Positions 17,980 through 27,900 of a stretch of DNA of 64,000 nt are shown here, one piece after another (within the stretch, counting starts at the first letter, position 1; the number at the start of each line of letters is the position of its first letter). The position numbers and the translations under genes were made by a program. The notes beneath the pieces are model-generated. The model did not search any database. It had not been told where the DNA came from and worked only from the letters and a program-made list of their open reading frames with translations. Origin of the DNA: Cohnella hashimotonis (lineage in GTDB: Bacteria > Bacillota > Bacilli > Paenibacillales > Paenibacillaceae); contig NZ_JAGRPV010000001.1 in assembly GCF_030014955.1 (NCBI RefSeq), positions 2,232,001 to 2,296,000 of the forward strand, written 5' to 3'.

Positions 17980-18807
17980 TTACATCTTAATCGACCCGCT
18001 GGAGATGCCTTCGACGAAGTTGCGCATCAATAGCGAGAACAGCAGCAGCAGCGGGACGGCCGCGATCAGGTAGGCGGCCATCATGCCGCCGTAGTCGCTC
18101 AGGCCGTAGTTGCCGGCGGCGGCTTCGAACGCGACGAGCGCCATCGTGATCGTCTGGTGAGCGCGGTTTAGCAGCAGCGAAGGCAGCAGGTAGTCGTTCC
18201 ACAGGCTGGTAATATTGATGATGGCGACCGTCGTGCAGATCGGGACGGACAGCGGCAGCACGATCGTCGAGAAGATGCGGATGTTGCCCGCGCCGTCGAT
18301 GCGGGCCGCCTCGAAGATCTCGTCCGGCAGCTGCTCGAAAAACGTCTTGAGGACAAAAATGCTGAACGCCTGTCCACCGGCGATATACGGCAGGATAAGC
18401 GCCAGATAGCTGTCGCTTAGGCCCAGCTTTTTGATCTGCAAATAAAGCGGAATGAGCGTCAGAAAGCCCGGAATCAGCAGAAGCCCGAATACGAGCAGAA
18501 ACAGCGTGTTTTTGAGCGGGAAGCGAAGCTTGGAAAACGAGTAGGCGCTCATGGCGGAAAAGGCGACGATGGCCACGACGCTGGCCGCGATGATGATGGA
18601 CGTATGGTACAGTGACGGGCCGACTTTGTCCCAGGCCGCGCCGTAATTGCTCCATTGCAGCGCCTTCGGGAAGGACAGCGTGCTGGACGCGAATTCGAGC
18701 GGCGATTTGACGGAGTTTTCGAGAATGAAGTAAATGGGCAGCAGATTGAACACAAGCAGCAGCAACAGCAAAAGTTGCCCCGCTCCCGGGAGGCGGTGTA
18801 CGCGCAT
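17980..18807 (-). CDS. sugar ABC transporter permease (MalG/UgpE type)
   Basis: A 275-residue permease, last gene of carbohydrate locus 2. Start ATG 18807 is set by AGGAGGT 5 nt upstream; the open frame runs further but has no support there. Six helices, the first at about 9-30 (LLLLLLLVFNLLPIYFIL). The EAA loop reads EIFEAARIDGAGNIRIFSTI, then VLPLSVPICTTVAIINITS and LWNDYLLPSLLL. It ends RNFVEGISSGSIKM as usual for this subunit type. It pairs with the permease of 18825-19706, 17 bp upstream. Confidence 0.92.
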   Translation of the reverse strand: MRVHRLPGAGQLLLLLLLVFNLLPIYFILENSVKSPLEFASSTLSFPKALQWSNYGAAWDKVGPSLYHTSIIIAASVVAIVAFSAMSAYSFSKLRFPLKNTLFLLVFGLLLIPGFLTLIPLYLQIKKLGLSDSYLALILPYIAGGQAFSIFVLKTFFEQLPDEIFEAARIDGAGNIRIFSTIVLPLSVPICTTVAIINITSLWNDYLLPSLLLNRAHQTITMALVAFEAAAGNYGLSDYGGMMAAYLIAAVPLLLLFSLLMRNFVEGISSGSIKM

Positions 18808-18824
18808 CGGTGGACCTCCTGTCC

Positions 18825-19706
18825 TCAGGATTCGGATTTGACCAGCTTCATGTTGACCAGCGTCAACAGCAGGATGACGACAAACATGACCAGCGCGATC
18901 GACATGCCGTACCCGAACTCGCCGTTGACGGTAGAGACGTTGTACATATGCAAAATCGGCACGTAAGTGGAGTAGCCAGGCCCCCCGTTCGTCATGATGA
19001 GCGGAGGAACGATGTTTTGGAGGCTGCCGATCAGTGTCAGGATGATGATCAGCCGCAGCTGCGGGAAGGAGGAGGGGATGTCGATCCGCCATACGCGCTT
19101 CCAGCCCGTCGCGCCTTCCAGCTTGGCGGCCTCCAGCACTTCGGTGGAGATGTTCTGCAGGCCGGAGTAGAAGATAAGAAGATTAAACGCACTAATCCAC
19201 GGGAAGCCCATCAGAATGATTGAATAAAGCGCGATATTGGGATCGCCGAGCCACAGCTGCTGCAGCGAGCCGAGACCGATCAGCTCCAGCAGTTGGTTGA
19301 TGGCGCCCTCTCCCTGATACAAAAACCGCCATAGCAAAATGGTGACGATGCCGGGAATGACGATCGGCAAGACGAACAGCGTCCGATAAATGTACTGCGC
19401 GCGCTCGCGCTTCAACTGGAAGATCAGCTCCGCGACAAGAAAGGGCGGTACGACGGCCAGTACGATCGACAGGACGACCCAGATCAAAGCGTTGATCGTA
19501 GATTGCCGCAGCACCTCGTCGCTCATCAGGCGAACGAAGTTGTCCAGACCGATATAGCGCGGCGCATTGAAGCCGTCCCAATCGGTGAAGGCGCCGATCA
19601 GCGCCTGATAGACCGGATAATAGGTGAACCAGATCAAGAAAACAAACGTCGGCAGTATAAAGGCGTATCCGGTCAGCGCGGTTTTCAGCTTGGCTTTTCC
19701 GGTCAT
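18825..19706 (-). CDS. sugar ABC transporter permease (MalF/UgpA type)
   Basis: A 293-residue permease with six helices, TM1 about 14-36 (FILPTFVFLIWFTYYPVYQA). The EAA loop is TEVLEAAKLEGATGWKRVWR, followed by IDIPSSFPQLRLIIILTL. A periplasmic NGGPGYSTYVPILHMYN segment before TM5/6 is typical. GGAAGGA stands about 10 nt before ATG 19706. It lies between the binding protein (19797) and the second permease. Confidence 0.92.
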   Translation of the reverse strand: MTGKAKLKTALTGYAFILPTFVFLIWFTYYPVYQALIGAFTDWDGFNAPRYIGLDNFVRLMSDEVLRQSTINALIWVVLSIVLAVVPPFLVAELIFQLKRERAQYIYRTLFVLPIVIPGIVTILLWRFLYQGEGAINQLLELIGLGSLQQLWLGDPNIALYSIILMGFPWISAFNLLIFYSGLQNISTEVLEAAKLEGATGWKRVWRIDIPSSFPQLRLIIILTLIGSLQNIVPPLIMTNGGPGYSTYVPILHMYNVSTVNGEFGYGMSIALVMFVVILLLTLVNMKLVKSES

Positions 19707-19796
19707 GCGGCATTCGTCCTTCCATGGCTTCGGGGGATTAAAAAAGGGAGCGCTGCGAAGCGGCGGCCCCCTTTTCCTGTAAAATCTCTCGACGCC

Positions 19797-21323
19797 TTAG
19801 TATTTTCCGAGATCGACGCTGTTTTTGGATTGATATTCCTTGATCGCCCCGTCCAGCTCTTTTTTCACGTCCGAGGTCGCTTTGGCGATGTCGATATTGC
19901 CGCTCAGGTAGAGGCCGAAAATTCGCTGCATGTTTTTGTTCAGGTTCGGCGATGAGCCGCCGACGCCGAGCGCCTTCAATTCATTGGACGCCTGATTGGC
20001 GAGCTCGGCCATGCTCTCAGCAGGCTTCGTATCCGGCCAGGTCGGTACGAAGGTGCCGTGTTCGTTGACGATGCGCTCGACGTTTTTCGGCGTGCCGACG
20101 AATTGCAGCAAGTCGATGACGGCGGCTTGCTTGCCGGCCTCCTTCATCGAGGCGTTGGCTTGCTTGGTCGCGACGGCGAATTGGAAGGCTGCGTTGGGAC
20201 CGCCGACCGCGCCGGAGACGTCGGTGCCCGTCGTATACGGCGTGTCCGCCTGCGTCAGCACCGGGAAGTTGAAGGAGCCAAGCTCGAAGCTGACTTTGGC
20301 GTCTTTCGCGTTTTCCGGGAGCCAGCTGCCGTCGTAGAAAATCGCAGTTTTGCCGGCGAGGAAGTCGTTGCGGGCGTTGCTGCCGACGACGCCGGGTTCG
20401 GACGACAGATAGTCGGGCTTCCAGTTGTCGGTCAACGATTTGAACATCGGCCACCAGCCCATGAACCGCGGGTCGGACGTGTTCAGCATGCCCTTGGCGA
20501 CGGCTACGCTCTGATCGAGCGAGGAGACGCCGGGACTTTGATCGAAGCCGGCGATCTGCTCGAATTCCTTGGCGTAGAAGTCCGACAGGAAGTGCCGCTG
20601 GAACCAGTCGTAGTCAGGCGCTTGCGACATTGCCGTAATGCCGGCGTCCTTCAGCTTCTTGGTTGTCTCGATCAGCTCCGACCAGCTGGCAGGCGGCTGG
20701 GAGATGCCCGCTTTCGCGAACAGGTCCTTGTTATAGAAAAACGCGGTCGCGACATAGTCGCCGTTGATGTTGTAGCTCTTGCCGTCCGGCGACTTCGTCT
20801 CGCTCACGACGGTGGCGTTCATCGCCTCGCCCCAGGTGGCTTTGCCGGGAATATACGGGTTCGGCTGGCTGAAGTAGGGGGTCAGGTCCTCCGCGATCCC
20901 CTTGGGGAACGTATTGTTCAATTCCGCCCATTGGCCCCAGAAGACGTCGAACATCTCGCCGGCGGCCGCTTTGACCCGCACGGTCTGCGTGTAGTCCTTG
21001 AATTCTTCGTCGACGAATTCGATCTTGATGCCGGGATGCGCGGCCTCGTATTCGCTGGCGACTTCCTGCAATGCCTTCTGCTGCTTCAAACCGGCGATAT
21101 TTTTGGAGTTGGGCGTGTACACCTGGGCGTACATCGTGATCGTGCCCTTCCAGCCATTCGCAGCGCCGGACGCGCCACCGGCCGTGCCGCTGGCTGTGCC
21201 GCTGGATGCCGGCGCCGACGAAGCGGACTGCCCTTCTTCGGCGTTGTTGCCGCCGCAAGCGCTAAGCACGAGACCGAGCGCGATCAGGGCTGCGGAGCTT
21301 TTGGCGAGTTTGTTCGTTATCAT
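19797..21323 (-). CDS. sugar ABC transporter substrate-binding lipoprotein
   Basis: A 508-residue family 1 solute-binding lipoprotein: signal peptide with lipobox LSAC (Cys23), a Ser/Ala/Gly linker, then TITMYAQVYTP, EYEAAHPGIKIEFVDEEF, AFFYNKDLFAKAGISQPPAS, and KTAIFYDGSWLPE. I place the start at ATG 21323 because GAGGGGG is 6 nt upstream of it, while ATG 21329 directly abuts that site. The 158-bp gap to the regulator gene holds a cre-like site, so this gene probably has its own CcpA-controlled promoter. The substrate should match the GH106-like enzyme encoded upstream, perhaps rhamnose-containing glycans. Confidence 0.9.
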   Translation of the reverse strand: MITNKLAKSSAALIALGLVLSACGGNNAEEGQSASSAPASSGTASGTAGGASGAANGWKGTITMYAQVYTPNSKNIAGLKQQKALQEVASEYEAAHPGIKIEFVDEEFKDYTQTVRVKAAAGEMFDVFWGQWAELNNTFPKGIAEDLTPYFSQPNPYIPGKATWGEAMNATVVSETKSPDGKSYNINGDYVATAFFYNKDLFAKAGISQPPASWSELIETTKKLKDAGITAMSQAPDYDWFQRHFLSDFYAKEFEQIAGFDQSPGVSSLDQSVAVAKGMLNTSDPRFMGWWPMFKSLTDNWKPDYLSSEPGVVGSNARNDFLAGKTAIFYDGSWLPENAKDAKVSFELGSFNFPVLTQADTPYTTGTDVSGAVGGPNAAFQFAVATKQANASMKEAGKQAAVIDLLQFVGTPKNVERIVNEHGTFVPTWPDTKPAESMAELANQASNELKALGVGGSSPNLNKNMQRIFGLYLSGNIDIAKATSDVKKELDGAIKEYQSKNSVDLGKY

Positions 21324-21349
21324 GGCCATCCCCCTCGAGATCGTTATTT

Positions 21350-21363
21350 TGAAAGCGCACTCA
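21350..21363. promoter_or_regulatory. cre-like site (CcpA)
   Basis: TGAAAGCGCACTCA fits the core TG-N-AA-N-CG-N4-CA of catabolite-responsive elements. It lies 27-40 bp upstream of the binding-protein start at 21323 on the - strand, where CcpA bound to HPr-Ser-P would repress in the presence of a preferred sugar. Confidence 0.5.
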
Positions 21364-21451
21364 TTCCTGTATTCATCTTAGTTCAGGCCTTCGCGCGCGG
21401 GTAGTGGGGGAGATTTTACTTTCGGATGAATTTTTTTACCTTGGTGCGCTC

Positions 21452-21489
21452 AGAAGCTAGTTCACTTAGAAGCTAGTGCGCTTAGAAGC
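21452..21489. repeat. 16-bp direct repeat, 2.4 copies
   Basis: AGAAGC recurs at 21452, 21468 and 21484, and AGAAGCTAGT at the first two, giving a 16-bp period. The last partial copy overlaps the stop codon of the response-regulator gene. It may come from a local duplication; no function is evident. Confidence 0.7.
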
Positions 21490-23092
21490 CGTGACGCCGC
21501 TTGTACTCGGTGGGGGAGTACGAGGTGTATTCCTTGAATACCCGGTAGAAATGCTTGAGGTCGGCGTAGCCGATCAGCTCGCTGATCTCCTGAAGACTGC
21601 GCTCGCTCTGCTCGATCAGCGTCTTGGCCCGCTCCATGCGGCACTCCTTGAGGAACACGACGAAATTCCGTCCCGTCTCGTATTTGAAACGGCGGCTGAA
21701 GTAACTGGCGTTCATCCCGAAGCGGTCGGCGACCGACTGCAGGCTGACGCCTTCGGCCAGCGATTCCGACACGTATTGCTGGACCCGCTGCAGCAGCGGG
21801 GCGTCCTGCCCGCTCTGCTCCTGAGCGATCGTCTGTGCGAGGAGGCGCAGCAGCGTGCCGATCATGCCCATCAGCGAATCGCGCGTCACCGCCGACTCCG
21901 CCGCCTGCAGACAGTCCTCCAGCGATCTGCCGCTGATGGCGGATAGATCCAGGTCCATCAGCCGCAACTGCGCGCCGAGCCGCAGCAAATAATGGGTCGT
22001 CATCCTGCGCAGCTCGACCGGCAGCATCAGGTCGGCGCCGGCGAGCCGTTCGAAAATCGCCAGCGCTTCTTCGCCGTTGCCGAGCAGCAGCTGCTCCAAG
22101 GACAGCTCGATCTGCTCCGCCGGGCCCGAAGACAAATTCATTTTTTTGTCGGCGCGCAGCTCCGGCAGCGACAGCAGCTGTCCGCCGCCGCAGACGAGCC
22201 GGTAGGTGACGGCGAGCGAGGCGTCCCGGTAGGCGTCGGAGGCAGCGGCGAAGGGATACAGCCCGCTCATGCCGACGGTCGCGGCGCGGCGGAAGCTCTG
22301 CTCGATCGCCTGCTTGAGCGCAGCGGCCCGGCCGCGGGCTTCCGGGGCGAACGCCGAATCGCCGGCCGTCCGGCTCATCAGGACGACGACCTGGCCGATA
22401 TGATCCTGCAGCACGTAGCAGCGCGGGTCTTGGGCGCACCATTCCTCGACGAACTTGGTCAGCGCATAACGGAACAGCTCCTCGTCGGACGGGCGGAAGC
22501 GCTGCGGCTCGATCCAGTCGGGACTGACGGCCAGGACGATCAGATCGTGCCCGTCGCGGTCGTGCAGGGGCGGGTAACCGGCTTCGACGAGCAGCTGGGC
22601 AAGCTCCTGATCGTCCTGTCCGAAGAGGAAATGCCGGTAATACAGTTTTTCCGCCAGCGGCGCGGCTTTTTGGAGCGACTGCTGCAGCGCGTCCAGTCTG
22701 GCCCGCTCGCCGCGCTCGTGCTCGATCGCTTGCGCGACCTTGTCCAGCGTCCGCAGCAGCTCGCCGCGGTCGAGCGGCTTGGTGATGAACGCAGCGACGC
22801 CATGGTCGATCGCCTGCTTGGCGAGCTGGAACTCCTGATAGGCGGTCAGCAAGATCCGGTGGATCTGCGGCGACTCCGCCGCGATCCGTTCGCAGCATTC
22901 GATGCCGGTCAGCCCGGGCATCCGATAGTCGAGGATAACGAGATCGGGCTGGAGCCGGACGATCTCCCGCATGGCGGCCTCGCCATCCTCGGCTTCGGCG
23001 ACAAGCTCCCACTGCGGCGCGAAGCGCTGCAAAATTTTGCGGATACCTTGACGAATCGCGGTTTCGTCATCCGCGATGATAATGCGATACAT
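21482..23092 (-). CDS. YesN-type response regulator (REC plus AraC HTH)
   Basis: A 536-residue regulator: receiver with acidic pair Asp8/Asp9, phosphoacceptor Asp55 in VILDYRMPG and Lys105 in AFITKPL; a long linker domain; and a C-terminal AraC HTH with SLQSVADRFGMNASYFSRRF, SLQEISELIGYADLKHFYRV and YSPTEYKRRHGF. Start ATG 23092 (MYRIIIADDE) is preferred because GAGGT lies 8 nt upstream and the receiver begins there; a longer frame to 23119 has no support. Its first 26 bp overlap the end of the kinase gene. It should activate the binding-protein/permease genes downstream in response to that kinase. Confidence 0.93.
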   Translation of the reverse strand: MYRIIIADDETAIRQGIRKILQRFAPQWELVAEAEDGEAAMREIVRLQPDLVILDYRMPGLTGIECCERIAAESPQIHRILLTAYQEFQLAKQAIDHGVAAFITKPLDRGELLRTLDKVAQAIEHERGERARLDALQQSLQKAAPLAEKLYYRHFLFGQDDQELAQLLVEAGYPPLHDRDGHDLIVLAVSPDWIEPQRFRPSDEELFRYALTKFVEEWCAQDPRCYVLQDHIGQVVVLMSRTAGDSAFAPEARGRAAALKQAIEQSFRRAATVGMSGLYPFAAASDAYRDASLAVTYRLVCGGGQLLSLPELRADKKMNLSSGPAEQIELSLEQLLLGNGEEALAIFERLAGADLMLPVELRRMTTHYLLRLGAQLRLMDLDLSAISGRSLEDCLQAAESAVTRDSLMGMIGTLLRLLAQTIAQEQSGQDAPLLQRVQQYVSESLAEGVSLQSVADRFGMNASYFSRRFKYETGRNFVVFLKECRMERAKTLIEQSERSLQEISELIGYADLKHFYRVFKEYTSYSPTEYKRRHGF

Positions 23093-24890
23093 AACGTTCG
23101 ACCTCGCTTTCATTTGCAATGAGGGGCAGCAGCAGCGTGACCTCCGTCCCTTGACCGGGCCGGCTGTCGATGTTCATGGCATAGGGAGGACCGAAATACA
23201 GCTGGATGCGGGCCGCTACGTTGACCAGTCCGATGCTGCCGCCGCCCTGCTGCGGCCTCAGCGTCTCCATGCCGATCAGCCGCCGCAGCTCCAGCAGCCT
23301 GTCGAGCGGCATGCCGAGCCCGTCGTCCGCGACGAGCACCTTGAGGGCGCCCGGCTCGGCTGTGATCGCGACGGTCAGCCTGCCCTTGCCCTGGTTCATC
23401 TCCAGTCCGTGGTAGAACGCGTTCTCGATCAGCGGCTGCACGAGCAACCGCGGTATATAATGCGACAGCAGCGCCTTCTCGAAGCGAACCGAGATGTCGA
23501 AGCGTCTGCCGTAGCGGTTTTCCTGGATCAAAAGGTAGTTCATCAAGTAATCCTTCTCTTCCTGCAGCGTGATGAAGTCGCTACCGGACTGGAGCGACGA
23601 GCGGACGAGCTTGCCGAGCGCGGTGATCATGTCGACGGTGTCGTCGGCTTCGTCGAGCTCCGCCCGCATCTTGATCGTCTCCAGCGTGTTGAACAAAAAA
23701 TGCGGATTGATCTGCGACCTAAGCGCCTGCAGCTCGCTTTCCTTGCGGACGATCTCGGCCTGATACAGGTGGCGGATCGTCTCGTCCAGCCGCCGGCTCA
23801 TGCGGATGAAGCTGCGGATCAGCTGTCCGAGCTCGTTGCGCGGGGGATTGTCGTATTCGATCTGGAAGTCTTCGCGCTCGACCCGCTTGATGAGCGAGAT
23901 GAGCCGGTAGATGGGCTTGGTCATGCTATAGGAAATGCCTGTGGACACCGCCAAGGCGATCGCGATGCATACGATGCCGATCAGCAGCATGGAGTTGCGG
24001 ACCGAGGCGATGCCGGATACGATGCGGGAGACGGGAACGTAGCCGACGACGGTCCAGCCCATCTTTCCTACGGGATGCTGCACGACGATCGTTTTTCGTT
24101 TGTCCAGATCGATGATCCGCGGACCGTCGCCGCCCGCTTGAAGACCTGCGACGGACGCCAGCAGTTCGGGATTCACCGGATCGTCGGCATATACGACCTG
24201 GCTGTCCGCGTCGAGTACGAAAAAAGATCCGTTTTTCTCGCTGTTGACCCGGCTCATGATGCGCTCGATATCCTCGATTGTAAAGTCGACCTGAAAATAC
24301 CCTGCGGTGTTCAGTATGGTTGAGGTGTAATAGATTCTGCGAATGAGGGAGAAAACCTGGAGTGGCTCGCCGTTTTGAACGAGCTGGCTGGCTTCGGGCC
24401 GATGCAGGCTTAAGGTGGCCAATAGCGCATCGGAATTGTCGAAGGTTTTGTACCAGGGCATTTGCTCAATGGAAAGGCCGGGCAGCAGGTAGCTGAGACT
24501 GTAGATGCGTCTCGCGCCTTCGCCCGGCTTGCTGAAGTACGTAATATTTTCGATGCTGCCTCGCTGCGACTGCCAGAAGCTGAAGTTTTTTTCCAGCGTG
24601 AGCTTGATATCCGTGTCCGGCGCTTCCCCGGTTGCCGTCCCGGTTGTCAGCATGTCCTGCAGCTCGCGATTGTAATAGGGCATAAGCGTGAACTGCTCCA
24701 GCTCGCGGATGTACATCTCGATGTTGGACGAGGTGCTCACAGCGACCTGCTGCACGAAATCGCTTACCTTTTTTTCCATGGCCTCGCTGTACAGACGGTA
24801 GGCGCCCAGACCGAGCACGGACATGGGAAGCACGATAAAAATGACATACGTCAGCACCAACTTCTGCTTGAACGTCCATATTTTTTTCAA
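23067..24890 (-). CDS. YesM-type sensor histidine kinase
   Basis: A 607-residue membrane kinase. TM1 about 10-33 (KLVLTYVIFIVLPMSVLGLG), an extracytoplasmic Cache-like sensor to about 298, TM2 about 299-320, HAMP, then the phosphoacceptor His397 in SQINPHFLFNTLETIKM, VQPLIENAFYHGLE (N box), DDGLGM (G1) and GQGTEVTLLLP. The start is most likely TTG 24890 (then KKIWTFKQK), with GGAAGGA about 10 nt before it; the open frame extends to 25013 but that part overlaps the upstream glycosidase gene and does not look like protein. Second gene of locus 2. Confidence 0.9.
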   Translation of the reverse strand: MKKIWTFKQKLVLTYVIFIVLPMSVLGLGAYRLYSEAMEKKVSDFVQQVAVSTSSNIEMYIRELEQFTLMPYYNRELQDMLTTGTATGEAPDTDIKLTLEKNFSFWQSQRGSIENITYFSKPGEGARRIYSLSYLLPGLSIEQMPWYKTFDNSDALLATLSLHRPEASQLVQNGEPLQVFSLIRRIYYTSTILNTAGYFQVDFTIEDIERIMSRVNSEKNGSFFVLDADSQVVYADDPVNPELLASVAGLQAGGDGPRIIDLDKRKTIVVQHPVGKMGWTVVGYVPVSRIVSGIASVRNSMLLIGIVCIAIALAVSTGISYSMTKPIYRLISLIKRVEREDFQIEYDNPPRNELGQLIRSFIRMSRRLDETIRHLYQAEIVRKESELQALRSQINPHFLFNTLETIKMRAELDEADDTVDMITALGKLVRSSLQSGSDFITLQEEKDYLMNYLLIQENRYGRRFDISVRFEKALLSHYIPRLLVQPLIENAFYHGLEMNQGKGRLTVAITAEPGALKVLVADDGLGMPLDRLLELRRLIGMETLRPQQGGGSIGLVNVAARIQLYFGPPYAMNIDSRPGQGTEVTLLLPLIANESEVERYVSHYHRG

Positions 24891-24954
24891 AGCGTTCCCG
24901 TCCTTCCGCGCGTCGGCCACCAAGGCGCCACGACTGCCTGGCGATAGTCGTATG

Positions 24955-27900
24955 TTAACGGGGGATCGTCCAAATTTCAATAGGCGCGAGCAATCCGTAA
25001 GACAACAGGTCATAGTCTTCCGCCGGCGGCGGCCCTTCGAGCGGCGAGCGCTTCCAGGCGCCCGGCCACGCTATATTGCGGGGCTTGGCGGCGTCGAAAT
25101 GCGGTCCGAGCAGGTTGCGGAAGGTGCCGCTCAGCCGGCAGTCGAGTGTGTGGACGGTGCCCGGACGCACGAAGGAGGTAAGCTCCAGCTCGTCGCCGCG
25201 CTCGAGACCGAGCAGCCCGGCCTGCTCGCCGTCCACCGTTACGGAGATCACCGAGCCGTGCCAGGAGGGAACGGACAAAAAGACGCGTTCTGCCTCGTCC
25301 GGCAGGGTGAACGAATGGCGATAGCGCACGGCGTCCGAATAGAACGGGTAGCCCTGATCCCGCCAGTCGCCCAGACCTAGCGGTCTGTCGGTCGCCAGAC
25401 GCCAGCCTCCGTCCGGATTCGGTGCGACCGTAAACTGTCCGAACAGATAAAGGGGTTCGAGCTCCATCCAGATCGAGAACGGGCGGCCCTCCAGCCGTAT
25501 CGTGTTGCGCCCCGGCCGCAGCGTCCGCGTAATATCGGCGGCGCCCATGTGACGGTCCAGCCTTGAGGTGCCGGGGACGGCTTCGACCGGGATACCGTTG
25601 ACGGCGATTCGGTAACAAGAAGGCCGCTCGAGTTCGAGCCTCACCGGTCCGATGTCGTCCGGGCTGTCCACGTGGAAATGATAGTCGGCCGTAATTCCGC
25701 TGCGCGCGTCGAAGGCGGCTTCGCGGTCCAGCAGCCGCCGCTTGAACTGGACGGCGTTGTCCCACGGATTGTTCTCGAAGCCGTGATGCTCGAAGGCGAA
25801 GCGGGCGGCGTGCACTGTGTGCAAGCCGACATATTGCTTGGTGCCGGCGTACAGGTCGCAGTGCAGGATCGGGAGCACATTGTCCCGCTCCGGCACGATC
25901 TCCGGCGCGGAGAGCGCGACTGGCCTTCGCTTCGATGCGGCCGTCCGGCGCGGGAGCGGCTGCGGGACGCCGGGCACTGCTTCGGGCGCTGTGTCGGCGA
26001 CATCGAACCCTGCGCCGGCGGCAGCTTCCTCGTAGACGCGCAGCAGCAGCGAGCCCGACGCGTTCAGCGACAGCTCGAGCGTCAGGCAGCCGTCGTCGTC
26101 CGGCGACTGGCCCAGCGCCGTCGCCGAGCCGTCCAAAGGATTCCACAGCTCGGCGCGCCGTCCGCGCAGCGTCGCCGTGCCTTCGAAACGGGTGCTGCGG
26201 GAGTTGGCGATGAAGTACAAGGCCGAGCCGTCCCCCAGCTCGCGGCGCAGATGCGCGATTCCGCTCGGCGCGGCCGTCCCTTCTACCGCAAGACGAAGAC
26301 GCGGCGCGGCGAAGGTCGACAGCAGCGCGAGCTGGCCGGCCGCATCCGCGGCCGGATGCCAGCCGGGAAGGTGCGCCAGCGCCGCCGCTTCCTCGCTGCG
26401 CGCGCCGTCCACCCGATCCGGCGCCCGATTCGCCGCGATCACGATGCCGCCGCCCTCCAGAAAGCGGCGCAGCAGCGCGACGGTCGAAGCCTTCATGTGC
26501 GTCATCGCCGCGGGAACGATGACGATCTCATAGCGACTTTGTCCGACGCGCAGGCTGGAAGCCTCGACGTCGGCATGTCCCTCCATGATGTATTCGTCGC
26601 ACAGATCGTAATCCCATTGACGGTCGGACAGCGACTGCACGAGAGCCAGCATGTCGACGATGCCCTGCTGGTAGAGCGGATCGCCTTCGACCGCCTCGGC
26701 CGTCGCGACGAAGCTGGACGTCGTCGGATTGAACAGGGCGATCCGGTTGACCGTCCGGCCCTGGGAGAGCGCATACGACAGCCGGCCGAAGTAATCGTTC
26801 AGCTGCGCATACTCGTCCCACCACGGCTGGCGCCAATCGAACGATTGGGGATGGTCCCGTTTTCTCGCGCCGACGATCGTGCCGTAGGTCAGATGCTGGT
26901 TCAGGAAGTTGATGCCGTGCACGTACAGCCAGTCGCCGATCCGCTTGTAATCCTCGAACGACGAGTCCCAGCCGCCGGCGCCGTAGGCTTCGCACAGCAC
27001 GCGCTCCCTGCCGAACTGATTGGCGGCGCTGTGCGCCTCGCGCACGGTGAGCATCGCCGCGGGATCGTTGTACGCGCCTTGCGCGCGCTGCGCCTCGTTC
27101 GGCGGCACGAACGGCAAAAAAGCGGAGCTGGCGCCGGGTTTGGCGGCGTCGGCACGAAGAAGCTTGGTCTCCAGCATGTCGATGGCCGGCCATTGCATGA
27201 ATTCGTAGAGCGACATGACGGCCGGGGACGTGCGATGAAACGGATGGGGCCATTGATGCTCGATATAGTGGCCCGTGTAGGCGATGCCGTTCGCTTCGCA
27301 CCACTGCGAGATCGGGCGCACCGAGTTGTTCACCCACAGCTCGCGGATCGTCTCGAAATAATCGAACCGGACCTTCGCCGCATCGACTGCGGGCGCCGTC
27401 TCGAAGGCGATCGCGGCGTCGCGGAACAGAAAGGGCAAATAATCGCGAAGGTCGTAGCCGTTGCGGCGCTCGAACTCGCCGGCGAACCAGAAGCTGAACG
27501 GCAGCGGGGAGCCGTGCTCGAACAGGTTGCCCGGCGAGATCTCCGGCTCGTCGGTGAACAAAGCGGGAATCTGCGTGCCGAACCGGTCTCCGAACCGCTC
27601 GCGGTACGCTTCATGCGTGACGGCGAGGAAACGCGCCGTCACCTCCGGCCGCAGCAGGTCCGCGTACGCGAAGCCGCCGAGCCAGTTGTTGGTCATCGGC
27701 GTTCCGAGCTCGAACACCCAGAAGCGGTCCCCGTGCTCCCGCCATTGCGTCATCGGCAGCAGCGTGACGTCGCGGACGATCTCCCAGGCCGGCTTTCGCC
27801 CCGGCGCCTCCCGCACCGCGAACGCTTTGATCGGATGACCGGGACGGTTCAGCATCGGCGAAGCGTTCGCCAGCTTGCGCGCGACTTCGTCCGGCCCGTA